A stretch of DNA of 64,000 nt from Lichenibacterium ramalinae (GCF_004137085.1 NZ_QYBC01000001.1:62001-126000); one strand, 5' to 3'; positions 8,322 through 17,731 are shown, counted from the first letter of the stretch. The notes: generated by a model not told the origin, from the letters alone. Numbers and translations: made by a program.

Positions 8322-9281
8322 TTATTGTCCGATGTCGGCAAGCTCGGCCGGCAAGCGAAACGAGATCGTCTCCTCGATGCCCGGAAGGGTCGAGACTTCG
8401 ACCGGGCGGAGACGGCGGAGCGCGTCGATCACGTCCTCGACGAGGACTTCCGGCGCCGAAGCGCCGGCCGTGACGCCCACGACCTCGGCGTCCTTCACCC
8501 AGTCGGCCTCCAGCATGTCGCCGTCCGCCACGAGGTAGCTCGGGATGTCGAACTCGCTGCCGATCTCGCGCAGACGGTTGGAGTTCGACGAATTGTTGGC
8601 GCCGACGACCAGGATGACGTCGGCCACGCGGCCGAGGTCGCGCACCGAATTCTGCCTGTTCTGCGTGGCGTAGCAGATGTCGCGCGTTTCGGGACCCACG
8701 ATGTCCGCATAGCGCGCCTGCAACGCCGCGATGATGGCGCGGGTGTCGTCGACCGACAGCGTCGTCTGGGTGATGTAGGCGACGGGCGCGTCGTCCGGGA
8801 CGGTCAGCGCCGCGACGTCGGCGACGCTGGCGACGAGGTGGACCGGCTCGGGCACGCGGCCCAGCGTCCCCACCACCTCGGGATGGCCGGCATGGCCGAT
8901 GAGGACGACGGTGCGGCCCTGGGCGGCGTAGCGCGTGCCCTGCGCGTGCACCTTGGCGACGAGCGGACAGGTGGCGTCGAGCACCCGCAGGCCGCGGGCG
9001 GCGGCGGCATGCTCGACGGAGCGCGCCACCCCGTGGGCGCTGAACACCGTCACGGCGCCCGGCGGCACCTCGCCGACGTCCTCGACGAAGATGGCGCCCT
9101 TGCCCTTCAGGGTTTCGACCACGTGGCGGTTGTGCACGATCTCGTGGCGCACGTAGACCGGGGCGCCGTGCTTGGCGAGCGCGCGCTCGACGATCTCGAT
9201 CGCCCTGACCACGCCGGCGCAGAATCCGCGCGGCTGCGCCAGCACGACCTTCATCGCCCGCTGTGTCGGCTCACCGATCAT
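8322..9281 (-). CDS. ispH: 4-hydroxy-3-methylbut-2-enyl diphosphate reductase
   Basis: Last enzyme of the MEP pathway: reduces HMBPP to isopentenyl and dimethylallyl diphosphate using a [4Fe-4S] cluster. The 319-residue protein has the three ligand cysteines at about 21 (PRGFCAGVV), 105 (DATCPLV) and 203 (CYATQNRQ), the substrate-binding [13 protein letters not shown] and NNSSNSNRL motifs, and ends typically. The ATG at 9281 has GGGGA upstream; a second ATG at 9254 ([11 protein letters not shown]) is possible but lacks a ribosome site. Co-transcription with hpnH links precursor supply to hopanoid synthesis. Confidence 0.96.
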   Translation of the reverse strand: MIGEPTQRAMKVVLAQPRGFCAGVVRAIEIVERALAKHGAPVYVRHEIVHNRHVVETLKGKGAIFVEDVGEVPPGAVTVFSAHGVARSVEHAAAARGLRVLDATCPLVAKVHAQGTRYAAQGRTVVLIGHAGHPEVVGTLGRVPEPVHLVASVADVAALTVPDDAPVAYITQTTLSVDDTRAIIAALQARYADIVGPETRDICYATQNRQNSVRDLGRVADVILVVGANNSSNSNRLREIGSEFDIPSYLVADGDMLEADWVKDAEVVGVTAGASAPEVLVEDVIDALRRLRPVEVSTLPGIEETISFRLPAELADIGQ

Positions 9282-9584
9282 CCCGTCCCCATCCTGTGCG
9301 GGCGCGTCCTGACGCCCACGGCGTGCCCGAAAGTGACACACGATCTCATGTGGTTAGGCAAAAAGCCCCGCCGTCGCAACATCGCGCAGCGGCCCGGCGG
9401 CAGATCCTCGCCACCTGTTGCCGCCGCGAGACAGGCGGTCGACACTCGGCCGGAGGGTGCCGTTACGGCATCTATAGATCGTCCGTTAGGGTTAAACTCC
9501 CCTTAAGCAGTGCCTGCGATCCTGCCTCTATTGGCCGAATGCGAGGTGCCAGTGCCCCGCGCCATATCAAGAGGACTCCGAATC
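9282..9584. other. intergenic region between ispH and the first Omp31-like gene
   Basis: About 300 bases separating the divergent ispH and outer-membrane gene. It must hold both promoters. It contains the CtrA-type box at 9491-9506 and a small palindrome (TCTATAGA) near 9471. AAGAGGA at 9569-9575 is the ribosome site of the downstream gene. I see no small gene in it. Confidence 0.6.
9491..9506 (-). promoter_or_regulatory. CtrA-type box upstream of the first Omp31-like gene
   Basis: GTTAA-N7-TTAA on the plus strand, which reads TTAA-N7-TTAAC on the minus strand, the full consensus for the cell-cycle regulator CtrA. Its centre is about 86 bases before the ATG at 9585. The second Omp31-like gene has an equivalent box at nearly the same distance, which makes a chance match less likely. 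Confidence 0.55.
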
Positions 9585-10463
9585 ATGGGCAAGCTGAAAG
9601 CCCTTCTTCTCGCGGGAGCTGCGGCGTTCGGCGCCTTCGGCACGGCCCGCGCCGCAGACCTGCCCCCGCCCCCGCCCTTCGAACAGATCGAGCCCGAGCC
9701 CGTCGAGTTCGGCGGCTGGTACCTGCGCGGCGACGTGGGCGTCGGCTCCGCCCTCCGGCCCGACATCCGCTCCTCGTTCGACGCCGACGTGACGGTGCCG
9801 AACCCGCGCTTCGACGAGCGCAGCCTCGGCGACTCGGCCTTCGCCGGCGGCGGCGTCGGCTACCAGGTCAACAACTGGCTGCGCTTCGACGCCACCGGCG
9901 AGTACCGCACCAGCCAGGGCCTCAACGCCGTCGAGAGCTACAATTCCGGCTTCTTCAACGTGCCGCGCGATGCCGGCCGCTCCTTCGACACCTACACGGG
10001 CCAGGTGCAGAGCACGGTGGCCCTGGCCAACGTCTACATCGACGCGTTCCACTGGAACCGCTTCGGCGTCTTCGTCGGTGGCGGCGTCGGCGGCGCGTTC
10101 AACCGGGTCTCGAACCTCACCGACATCGGCGTCGGCGGCAGCAACACGGGCTTCGGCTACGCCCGCGAGCGCAGCGGCATCAACCTCGCCTACCAGGGCA
10201 CGGTCGGCATCGCCTACGACGTCACGCCCAACCTGAAGCTCGAACTCGCCTATCGCTACCTCGACATGGGCGATGTCCGGTCCGGCGCCATCAACTGCCA
10301 GAACACGGGCGTGTGCCCGCACGAGGTGCAGAAGATCGGCCTCGCCTCGCAGGACGTGAAGATCGGCATGCGCTGGCTCTTCGGCGACGCCGGCTATGCC
10401 GCGCCGGCCCCGGCGCCCTATTACCCGCCCCCGCCCGCCCCGCCGCTGGTGCGCAAGTACTGA
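9585..10463 (+). CDS. Omp31-like outer-membrane beta-barrel protein
   Basis: A 292-residue outer-membrane protein of the OMP_b-brl / Omp31 type common in Hyphomicrobiales. It starts with a signal peptide (LKALLLAGAAAFGAFGTARA, cleavage before ADLPPPPP), then a Pro-rich linker, GGWYLRGDVGVG as first strand, and alternating strands such as GGGVGYQVNNWLRFDATGEY and LKLELAYRYLDMGD. It ends in an extracellular or periplasmic Pro-rich tail and a terminal aromatic (LVRKY), typical of BAM substrates. AAGAGGA precedes the ATG. A paralogue lies directly downstream; a strong terminator after this gene suggests that the two are transcribed separately. Confidence 0.9.
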   Translation: MGKLKALLLAGAAAFGAFGTARAADLPPPPPFEQIEPEPVEFGGWYLRGDVGVGSALRPDIRSSFDADVTVPNPRFDERSLGDSAFAGGGVGYQVNNWLRFDATGEYRTSQGLNAVESYNSGFFNVPRDAGRSFDTYTGQVQSTVALANVYIDAFHWNRFGVFVGGGVGGAFNRVSNLTDIGVGGSNTGFGYARERSGINLAYQGTVGIAYDVTPNLKLELAYRYLDMGDVRSGAINCQNTGVCPHEVQKIGLASQDVKIGMRWLFGDAGYAAPAPAPYYPPPPAPPLVRKY

Positions 10464-10492
10464 TCCTCGGATCGACAGACGAGATTGCGACG

Positions 10493-10523
10493 AAACGGGC
10501 CCGAAGGGGCCCGTTTTCGTTTT
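10493..10523 (+). terminator. Rho-independent terminator after the first Omp31-like gene
   Basis: A perfect 10-bp stem (AAACGGGCCC with GGGCCCGTTT) closes on a GAAG loop and is followed by the T-rich TCGTTTT. It sits 30 bases past the stop codon at 10463. Confidence 0.9.
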
Positions 10524-10554
10524 ATGGTCGCCATCGCCACGTCCCGTCCACGTG

Positions 10555-10570
10555 GTTAAGCCCCGCTTAA
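10555..10570 (-). promoter_or_regulatory. CtrA-type box upstream of the second Omp31-like gene
   Basis: GTTAA-N7-TTAA on the plus strand, TTAA-N7-TTAAC on the minus strand. The centre is about 79 bases before the ATG at 10642, almost the same place as the box at 9491-9506 relative to its gene. Confidence 0.55.
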
Positions 10571-10641
10571 ACCCTGGCCGTTATGGTTTCCATGGGATTG
10601 ACGCGCGCCCCATCCGGCACGCGAACGGGGGATCTGGATCC

Positions 10642-11424
10642 ATGCGGCTCGGAACGGCATCGGTCGCGGCGGCATTGTCGGCCGCCGCCGCACTTCTCCC
10701 CGCGGCGCCGGCGACCGCCGCCGACATGCCGTCCTACTACGCCCCCGGCTCGACCCCCGCCCCGCCCGACGCGCCGTTGGAGTTCGGCACCGGCTGGTAC
10801 CTGCGCGGCGACGCCTCGTTCGGCCCCGAGGACAAGCCGCGGCTGTCGCTCCAAAGCGCCGCCCCGACCTTCGGGCGCGACAGCACCGCCTGGGGCTACG
10901 CCTTCGGCGGCGGCGGCGGCTACAAGTTCAACGACTGGTTCAGGGCCGACATCACCGCCGACTACCTCGACCCGTTCCATTACGCCGCCAACACGTCCTG
11001 CGGCACCGCCTGCACGGTCAACCACGAGACCAACGTGTGGCGGTGGGACGGGCTGGTCAACGGCTACGTCGACCTCGGCAACTGGTTCGGCCTGACGCCC
11101 TACATCGGCGCGGGCGCGGGCGTCGCCGGCACCCACCAGGACGGCAGCATCGGCATCAACGGCAACGCCCTGGCGAGCGGCATCACCGACCCCCGGACCG
11201 GGACCCTGGTGACGTCGAGCGTGCCGAGCCGCACCGACTACCAGTTCGCCTGGGCCGCCATGGCGGGCTTCTCCTACGCGTTCGGCCCCCACATGCTGGC
11301 CGACATCGGCTACCGCTACCTCGACCTCGGCCGCACCACGGTCCCGCTCTTCCCCGTGACCAGCACCACACGCTCCATCACCGAGCAGCAGGTCCGGGTC
11401 GGCCTGCGCTACATGATCGATTGA
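10642..11424 (+). CDS. Omp31-like outer-membrane beta-barrel protein, second copy
   Basis: A 260-residue paralogue of the preceding gene. Signal peptide (ASVAAALSAAAALLPAAPA, cleavage near ATAADMP), a Pro-rich linker, then the shared first strand GTGWYLRGDASFG. Later strands include GGGGGYKFNDWFRADITADY, GLTPYIGAGAGVAG and MLADIGYRYLDLG, with the terminal strand QQVRVGLRYMID. Two cysteines (SCGTAC) lie in one loop and could form a disulphide. The ATG has GGGGGAT about ten bases upstream. A longer upstream frame overlaps the terminator and is not coding. Role is probably structural or porin-like in the outer membrane; ligand unknown. Confidence 0.88.
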   Translation: MRLGTASVAAALSAAAALLPAAPATAADMPSYYAPGSTPAPPDAPLEFGTGWYLRGDASFGPEDKPRLSLQSAAPTFGRDSTAWGYAFGGGGGYKFNDWFRADITADYLDPFHYAANTSCGTACTVNHETNVWRWDGLVNGYVDLGNWFGLTPYIGAGAGVAGTHQDGSIGINGNALASGITDPRTGTLVTSSVPSRTDYQFAWAAMAGFSYAFGPHMLADIGYRYLDLGRTTVPLFPVTSTTRSITEQQVRVGLRYMID

Positions 11425-11514
11425 AGCTCGCAACGGGAGGCAGCCGCGTAGCGCGGAGTTAACCATCGCGTCTCAAGGTCTCCACGCGGATCGTCCAACA
11501 CGGAATCAGTCGCG

Positions 11515-12744
11515 ATGAGCTCCACCGACAGCCAGCCCGTCACCCATGCCTATTTCGACAGCTCGGCCGTCTTCGAGCCGGCGGACGGGCCCGGCACGGT
11601 CCTCATCACCGGAACCGCCACCAACGCGACAGACATTGCCAACATCGAGATCTCGGACGGCGGCACGCCGCTCGCCAGCACCGGCGGCTTCCAGTCGTCG
11701 AACGCGAAATGGGGCGTCATCGCCACACTGCCGGCCGGCAAGCACATCCTGACCGCCACCGTGACGGAGCTGACGGGCGCCAGCTACACGATCAACTCGC
11801 CCTACCGGCTGGTGACGGGCATCCAGAACCAGCCTTATGTCTACCAGGAACTCGACGAGAACAGCTCCGGCGTCTTCACCCGCATCAGCAACTACGACGG
11901 CTCCGGCACGCTGGTCAGCCAGACCGCGGTGGCGCTGAACGGCGATGCGGCCGCCCCCCTGTCCATCGCCTTCGACCCGACCGCGACCTTCGCAGGCTCG
12001 ACCGAGGCGCTGCTCACCGGCACCACCTCGGCTTATGGCAGCACCTCCGCCATCGAGATCTTCGACGGGTCAGCGGCATCGACCGTCGATCCCGCCAGCG
12101 GCGCTCTCCTGTCCAGCGCCAAACCCCTCGGCTACGCCACCCTCGGCACGGACGGCACCTGGTCTTTCGACGCCCACGTGGCCCCCGGCACCCACGTCTT
12201 CACCGCCGTGGCGATGGGCGTCTCGGGCCAGGTCGCCTCATCGCAAAGCTCCTTCACCATCACGGCCGGCGTGGTGGGCAGCCCCTACGTCTACCAGGAG
12301 GTCGACCACGGCGCTTCCGGCGGCGTCGCGGCGACGACCTCCTACGCGGCAGACGGCAGCGTAGTGGGCCGCAGCAACAACGGCGGCCCGACCATCAACG
12401 GCGGCTCGTCAACGGGCGCGGTGATCCGCAGCGCCTACGACGACGTGATGACCGGCGACGGCACCGGCGACACCACCTTCCTGTTCCGCCATGGCTTCGG
12501 CCAGGACGAAGTCACCAATTTCCAGTACCTCAGCGCCGCCCAAAGCCCGACGGGCATCGAACACGACGTCCTCAGCCTGCCTCAGTCCGTCTTCAGCACG
12601 CTGGCCCAGGTGATGCACCACACCACAACGGCGCTCGATGGCAGCGCGGTGATCCATCTCAGCCGGACGGATACGATCAAACTCGACGGGGTGACCAAGG
12701 CCGACCTGATCACCCACCCCAACGTGTTCCGCTTCCACGGCTGA
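11515..12744 (+). CDS. large repeat protein with Ig-like units and RTX-like C-terminus, probably secreted
   Basis: 409 residues with no signal peptide. Two Ig-like beta-sandwich units are visible, each followed by a related segment: QPYVYQELDENSSG and, about 145 residues later, SPYVYQEVDHGASGG. The first unit contains VLITGTATNATDIANIEI and the second ALLTGTTSAYGSTSAIEI, so the protein looks internally duplicated. The C-terminal 110 residues (YDDVMTGDGTGDTTFLFRHG, DEVTNF, DTIKLDGVTKADLI, ending PNVFRFHG) resemble the C-terminal part of type I-secreted calcium-binding proteins, though only one weak GDG turn remains. I infer export by an ABC-type secretion system encoded elsewhere and a surface or biofilm role. 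Exact family not recognised. Confidence 0.7.
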   Translation: MSSTDSQPVTHAYFDSSAVFEPADGPGTVLITGTATNATDIANIEISDGGTPLASTGGFQSSNAKWGVIATLPAGKHILTATVTELTGASYTINSPYRLVTGIQNQPYVYQELDENSSGVFTRISNYDGSGTLVSQTAVALNGDAAAPLSIAFDPTATFAGSTEALLTGTTSAYGSTSAIEIFDGSAASTVDPASGALLSSAKPLGYATLGTDGTWSFDAHVAPGTHVFTAVAMGVSGQVASSQSSFTITAGVVGSPYVYQEVDHGASGGVAATTSYAADGSVVGRSNNGGPTINGGSSTGAVIRSAYDDVMTGDGTGDTTFLFRHGFGQDEVTNFQYLSAAQSPTGIEHDVLSLPQSVFSTLAQVMHHTTTALDGSAVIHLSRTDTIKLDGVTKADLITHPNVFRFHG

Positions 12745-12784
12745 CGCGCGGACCCGGCCCGGTCGCGGGCGGGCCTCACGGGCT

Positions 12785-14116
12785 CTACCGGCGCGGGCTC
12801 CGCGCGACACCGGGCCTGGCCGAGGCCGGGGTCGTCGCCCGGCCGGCCGGCACGGCATAGCGCCGCGACGCCAGCGCCGCCACCAGGCTGATGGCGCCCG
12901 CCGCGGCGAGCCAGAGCGCCGGGGCGGCGCGGCTCCCGGTCACCTGGATGAGGTAGGTGGACACGAGCGGCGTCACGCCTCCGAAGATGGCGGTGGCGAG
13001 GCTGTAGGCGAGCGAGAAGCCCGCGGTGCGGATCTGCGGCGGAATGATCTCGGTGAGGTGCGGGATCATGGCGCCGTTGTAGAGGCCGAAGAAGGCCGAG
13101 AACATCAGCTCCACCGCCAGGAGCTTGCCGAAGCTCGGCGCGGACGCCAGCCAAGCCAAGGCGGGATAGGCCGTGACGATGGCGAGGATCGGTACCAGAA
13201 CCAGCAGCGGGATGCGGCCGAAGCGGTCGGACAGCGACCCGCCGACCGGCAGCCACACGAGGTTGGAGAGGCCGATGCACACCGTGACGCCCAGCACGCT
13301 GGTCGGGTCGAGGTGCAGGGCCTGGCTGCCGAAGGTCGGCGTGTAGATGGTGGTGAAGTAGAACAGCGTCGTCGTGGTGGCGACGAGGCCCAGCCCGGCC
13401 ACGACCAGCGCCCATTGGGCCCGAAGCAGCAGCAGCAGCTCGCCCGTACGCTTGGCCTTCTCCATGCGCCGGAACTCCTCCGTCTCCTCCAGCGAGCGGC
13501 GCAGCCACAGGATGATGGGGATGATGGCGCAGCCGATCAGCAGCGGCACGCGCCAGCCCCAGGCCGCCATGTCGGCCGGGGACAGGATGACCGAGAGCAG
13601 CGCGCCGAGCAGCGCCGCGAAGACCACGGCGACCTGCTGGCTGCCGCTCTGCCAGGATGTGTAGAAGCCGCGGCGGCCCGGCGTGGCGATCTCGGCGAGA
13701 TAGACCGAGACGCCGCCGAGCTCGGCCCCGGCGGAGAAGCCCTGCAGCAAGCGGCCCAGCACGATGATGATCGGCGCGGCGACGCCGATCGTCGCATAGC
13801 CCGGCGTCAAAGCCAGCGTCAGGGTGCCCAAGGCCATCAGCGCCAGCGTGACGATGAGGCCCTGGCGGCGGCCGTGCCGGTCGATGTAGGCGCCGAGCAC
13901 GATAGCGCCGAGCGGCCGCATGAGGAAGCTGATGGCGAAGGCCCCGAGCGACGCCATCAGGGAGGCGAACTCGTTCTCGGTCGGGAAGAACGTCCGGCCG
14001 ATATAGGCGGCATAGATGCCGTAGACGAAGAAGTCGTATTGTTCGAGGAAGTTGCCGGTGGCCACGCGGAACACGCTTCCGATCCTGCGGTTCCGGTCCT
14101 CGCGTGTCAGGCTCAT
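12785..14116 (-). CDS. MHS-family MFS transporter (metabolite:proton symporter)
   Basis: A 443-residue inner-membrane carrier with about 12 transmembrane helices. The MHS subfamily signature is clear: GNFLEQYDFFVYG in helix 1, IDRHGRRQGL in the 2-3 loop, GRLLQGFSAGAELGGVSVYL in helix 4, then TSWQSGSQQVA and a second DRFGRIPLL loop. Relatives carry citrate, tricarballylate, shikimate or proline with protons; a di/tricarboxylate is the likeliest substrate, but this is not certain. The ATG at 14116 has GGGAGGA upstream; a 45-codon extension in frame has no ribosome site. It is divergent from the Aas-like fusion gene. Confidence 0.9.
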   Translation of the reverse strand: MSLTREDRNRRIGSVFRVATGNFLEQYDFFVYGIYAAYIGRTFFPTENEFASLMASLGAFAISFLMRPLGAIVLGAYIDRHGRRQGLIVTLALMALGTLTLALTPGYATIGVAAPIIIVLGRLLQGFSAGAELGGVSVYLAEIATPGRRGFYTSWQSGSQQVAVVFAALLGALLSVILSPADMAAWGWRVPLLIGCAIIPIILWLRRSLEETEEFRRMEKAKRTGELLLLLRAQWALVVAGLGLVATTTTLFYFTTIYTPTFGSQALHLDPTSVLGVTVCIGLSNLVWLPVGGSLSDRFGRIPLLVLVPILAIVTAYPALAWLASAPSFGKLLAVELMFSAFFGLYNGAMIPHLTEIIPPQIRTAGFSLAYSLATAIFGGVTPLVSTYLIQVTGSRAAPALWLAAAGAISLVAALASRRYAVPAGRATTPASARPGVARSPRR

Positions 14117-14323
14117 CGACTCGATCCTCCCTCGTGGGCCCGCCGCGGGGCCAAGCCTCTTACCACCTCCGGGCGCGAATGGGCGCCCCGTTTGCGCCGC
14201 CGGGGCGCCCGTCCCCACCTCCGGCCCGTTGCCGTCCCGGGCATCCGCCATCTTGTCGGTCGTCAGGCGGCGGATTCACGGCTAAGAGGGTGTCCGCCGT
14301 CGACCCGGGGGGATAAGACCGTC

Positions 14324-17300
14324 ATGTTCCGATCGCTGATGACGTCGCGACGCTTCGCACCTTTGTTCTGGTGTCAGTTCTTCTCGGCCTTCAACGACAA
14401 CGTCCTCAAGAACGCCCTGGTGTTCCTGATCCTGTTCAAGGCCGACAAGGCCTCGGCGCCCATGCTGGTGACGGTGGCGTCGGCGCTGTTCGTGGCGCCG
14501 CCCCTCATCCTGTCGGGCCTCGGCGGCCAATGGGCCGACCGCTACGACAAGGCCAAGGTCGCGCAGCGGCTGAAGCTCGCCGAGATCGCGGCGGCGCTGT
14601 TCTCGGTGCTGGGCTTCGTGTTGGTGTCGCTGCCGCTGCTCTTCACCGCCCTGGTGCTGTTTTCCACCGTCGCGGCCCTGTTCAGCCCGGTGAAATACGG
14701 CATGCTGCCCGACCAGCTGCGCCAGGAGGAGCTGCCCACCGGCAACGCGCTCGTCGAGGGCGGCACCTTCATCGCCATCCTGCTCGGCACGATCGCGGGC
14801 GGCTGGGCGGCGGCGGACGGCCACGCCGTGGCCTACGGCATCGCGGTCTCGGCCTTCGCGGTGCTGTGCTGGGGGACGAGCCTGCTGATCCCCGCCACCG
14901 GCGAGGGCGACCACGACCTCGCCGTCGACCCCAACGTCTTCCGCTCCACGGGGCAGTTGGTCCGCCACCTCCATGCCGACCGGCGCCTGTGGTCCTGCGG
15001 CCTCTTCGTGAGCTGGTTCTGGCTCACCGGCGCGGTGGCGCTGACGCTGCTGCCGATCCTCGTCAAGGCCGACCTGCACGGCAGCGAGGGCGCCATGACG
15101 GCGGCGCTGGCCATCTTCTCCATCGGCATCGCGGTGGGGTCGGGCATCGCCTCCTGGCTGTCGGCGGGGCGCGTGGTCCTGCTGCCGACCGCCCTCGCCT
15201 CCGTGCTGCTCGGCCTCTTCTCGCTCGACCTCGCCTGGGGCTCGGGCCATTTCCTCAGCGCCGCGACGCTCGGCGCGCTCGACCTCGTGGCGCGGCGGGA
15301 CGGGCTCCACGCCGCCATCGACCTCTTCGGCATCGCGGTCTCGGGCGGCCTGTTCATCGTGCCGGTCTTCACCGCCGTGCAGGTTTGGAGCACCACCGAG
15401 GACCGGGCGCGCAACATCGGAGCCGTCAACATCCTGTCGGCCGGCTTCATGGTGGCGGGCGCCATCGCCACCGCCGCCCTGCAGGCCAGCGGCCTCACGA
15501 CGCCGGAACTCTTCGCCCTGCTCGGCGTCGCCAACCTGCTGGCGGCCTGGTGGATCTTCCACACGTTGCCGACCAGCGCCTTCCGCGACCTGCTGTCGGT
15601 CATCCTGCGCTGCTTCTACCGGCTCGACGTCACGGGCCTCGACCACGTCGCCAAGGCCGGCCCGAACCCCATCGTGGCGCTGAACCACGTCAGCCTGCTC
15701 GACGCCGGCCTCGCCCTGTCGCTGCTCGACCGGGACCCGGTCTTCGCCATCGACGCCACGATCGCGACGCGCTGGTGGGTGAAGCCCTTCCTGCGGCTCA
15801 CCAACGCCCTGCCCATCGACCCCTCGAAGCCCATGGCGACGCGGGCGCTCATCAATGCCGTGCGGTCGGGCGAAACGCTGGTGATCTTTCCCGAGGGGCG
15901 CATCACCCGCACCGGCAGCCTGATGAAGGTCTACGACGGCGCCGGCCTCATCGCCGACAGGACCGGCGTGCCCGTCGTGCCGGTGTGGATCGAGGGGCTG
16001 GAGCGCACGCCCTTCTCCTACCTGACGGAATGGCAGACGCGGCCCCGCATGCTGCCCAAGGTCACCGCGAAGGTGCTGGAGCCGCGCCGCGTCCACGTGC
16101 CCGACGGGCTCTTCGGCAAGAAACGGCGCCAGGCCGCCGGCGCCGCCCTCTACGACGTGATGTCGGACGCGGCCTTCCGCACGTCGCGCGTCGACCGCAC
16201 GATCGTGGAGGCCACGATCGCGGCCGGCGACGAGCACGGCTGGAAGCGCGTCGCCCTCGAAGATCCCGTGGCGGGCCCGCTGACCTACAAGCGCGTGGCC
16301 ATCGGCCTGCGGGTGCTGGGCGCCAAGCTCATGCCGCTGGCGCCGGTCGGCCAGGCGGTCGGCGTCATGCTGCCGACCGCGGCCGGCACGGCCATCACGG
16401 TGCTGGCGCTGCAATCGGCCGGTCGCGTGCCCGCCATGATCAACTTCACGTCGGGGATCGCCAACGTCATGGCGGCCTGCCGGGCGGCGGGCGTCGACAC
16501 GGTGCTGACGTCGCGGGCCTTCATCGCCAAGGCCAAGCTCGACAAGCTCGCCGCCGCCATGGCGGAGGGCGTCAAGCTCGTCTACCTCGAGGACGTGCGC
16601 GCCACCGTGACGGCGGCCGACAAGCTGCGCGGCCTGCTGGGCTATCGCGAGCCGCTGGTCCGGCGCGGGCCGGACGACCCCGCCGCCATCCTGTTCACGT
16701 CGGGCAGCGAGGGGGCGCCGAAGGGCGTGGTGGTGAGCCACCGCAACCTCCTCGCCAACGTCGCTCAGGTGGCGGCGCGCATCGACTTCGGCCGCGCCGA
16801 CAAGATCTTCCAGGTGCTGCCGATGTTCCACGCCTTCGGGCTGATGGCCGGGCTGGTGCTGCCGCTGGTGTCGGGCGTGCCGGTCTACCTGTACCCGTCG
16901 CCGCTGCACTACAGGATCGTGCCGGAGCTGGTCTATTCCATCAACGCGACCGCGATCTTCGGCACCGACACCTTCCTGGCCGGCTACGCGCGCTCGTCCA
17001 ACGCCTACGACTTCCGCTCGCTGCGGCTCGTGGTGGCGGGGGCCGAGGCCGTGAAGGAGGCGACGCGCAAGGTATACCTGGAGAAGTTCGGGCTGCGCAT
17101 CCTCGAAGGCTACGGCATCACCGAGACCGGGCCGGTGCTGGCCGTCAACACGCCGATGTTCAACCGCTTCGGCACGGTGGGCCGCTTCCTGCCCGACATC
17201 GAGCACCGCCTCGCGCCCGTCGAGGGCGTCGAGGACGGCGGCCGGTTGAGCGTGCGCGGCCCCAACGTCATGCTGGGCTACGTGCGGGGCGGCGACCTCG

Positions 17301-17731
17301 GCGCGCTCGAGCCGCCGCCCGGCGGCTGGCACGACACGGGCGACATCGTGGCGATCGACGCCGAAGGCTTCGTGTCGATCAAGGGCCGCGCCAAGCGCTT
17401 CGCCAAGATCGCCGGCGAGATGGTGTCGCTGGCGGCGCTGGAAGCCGTGGCGGCCGACCTGTGGCCCGACAGCGGCACCGCCATGACGACCCTGCCCGAC
17501 CCCCGCAAGGGCGAGCGCATCGTCCTGGTGACGGAGAAGAAGGACGCGACGCGCCAGGCCTTCGCCGCCTATGCCCGCGACCGCGGCGTGGCCGACGTCG
17601 CCATGCCGTCCGACGTGGTGGTGGTCGAGGCCCTGCCGCTGCTCGGCTCCGGCAAGCTCGACCACCCGGCCGTGGGGCGCATGGTGCGGGAGCGCGCCGA
17701 AGCCAAGCAGCCGGAGCCCGCCGTGGGGTGA
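14324..17731 (+). CDS. MFS / acyltransferase / acyl-ACP synthetase fusion (Aas-LplT type)
   Basis: One 1135-residue protein that combines three activities usually encoded by lplT and aas. Residues 1-410 form an MFS transporter of the lysophospholipid type (FNDNVLKNALVFLILFKA, GGQWADRYDKAK). Residues about 425-640 are a PlsC-type acyltransferase with NHVSLLDAGL and FPEGRITRTGS, where the usual NHxxxxD His-Asp pair reads NHVSLLD. Residues about 650-1135 are an AMP-binding acyl-ACP or acyl-CoA synthetase (LFTSGSEGAPKGVVVSHRN, GYGITETGPV, GWHDTGDIV, GRAKRFAKIAGEMVS). Likely job: flip lysophospholipids across the inner membrane and re-acylate them. GGGGGGATAAG precedes the ATG. The open frame extends upstream through the divergent gene but is not coding there. 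Confidence 0.93.
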   Translation: MFRSLMTSRRFAPLFWCQFFSAFNDNVLKNALVFLILFKADKASAPMLVTVASALFVAPPLILSGLGGQWADRYDKAKVAQRLKLAEIAAALFSVLGFVLVSLPLLFTALVLFSTVAALFSPVKYGMLPDQLRQEELPTGNALVEGGTFIAILLGTIAGGWAAADGHAVAYGIAVSAFAVLCWGTSLLIPATGEGDHDLAVDPNVFRSTGQLVRHLHADRRLWSCGLFVSWFWLTGAVALTLLPILVKADLHGSEGAMTAALAIFSIGIAVGSGIASWLSAGRVVLLPTALASVLLGLFSLDLAWGSGHFLSAATLGALDLVARRDGLHAAIDLFGIAVSGGLFIVPVFTAVQVWSTTEDRARNIGAVNILSAGFMVAGAIATAALQASGLTTPELFALLGVANLLAAWWIFHTLPTSAFRDLLSVILRCFYRLDVTGLDHVAKAGPNPIVALNHVSLLDAGLALSLLDRDPVFAIDATIATRWWVKPFLRLTNALPIDPSKPMATRALINAVRSGETLVIFPEGRITRTGSLMKVYDGAGLIADRTGVPVVPVWIEGLERTPFSYLTEWQTRPRMLPKVTAKVLEPRRVHVPDGLFGKKRRQAAGAALYDVMSDAAFRTSRVDRTIVEATIAAGDEHGWKRVALEDPVAGPLTYKRVAIGLRVLGAKLMPLAPVGQAVGVMLPTAAGTAITVLALQSAGRVPAMINFTSGIANVMAACRAAGVDTVLTSRAFIAKAKLDKLAAAMAEGVKLVYLEDVRATVTAADKLRGLLGYREPLVRRGPDDPAAILFTSGSEGAPKGVVVSHRNLLANVAQVAARIDFGRADKIFQVLPMFHAFGLMAGLVLPLVSGVPVYLYPSPLHYRIVPELVYSINATAIFGTDTFLAGYARSSNAYDFRSLRLVVAGAEAVKEATRKVYLEKFGLRILEGYGITETGPVLAVNTPMFNRFGTVGRFLPDIEHRLAPVEGVEDGGRLSVRGPNVMLGYVRGGDLGALEPPPGGWHDTGDIVAIDAEGFVSIKGRAKRFAKIAGEMVSLAALEAVAADLWPDSGTAMTTLPDPRKGERIVLVTEKKDATRQAFAAYARDRGVADVAMPSDVVVVEALPLLGSGKLDHPAVGRMVRERAEAKQPEPAVG

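Noticed and set aside
14282-17665. Very long open frame (about 1127 codons) on the minus strand opposite the fusion gene
   Set aside because: High GC makes stop codons rare in other frames; composition is His/Gln/Arg-rich without motifs, and the plus-strand gene has three clear domains.
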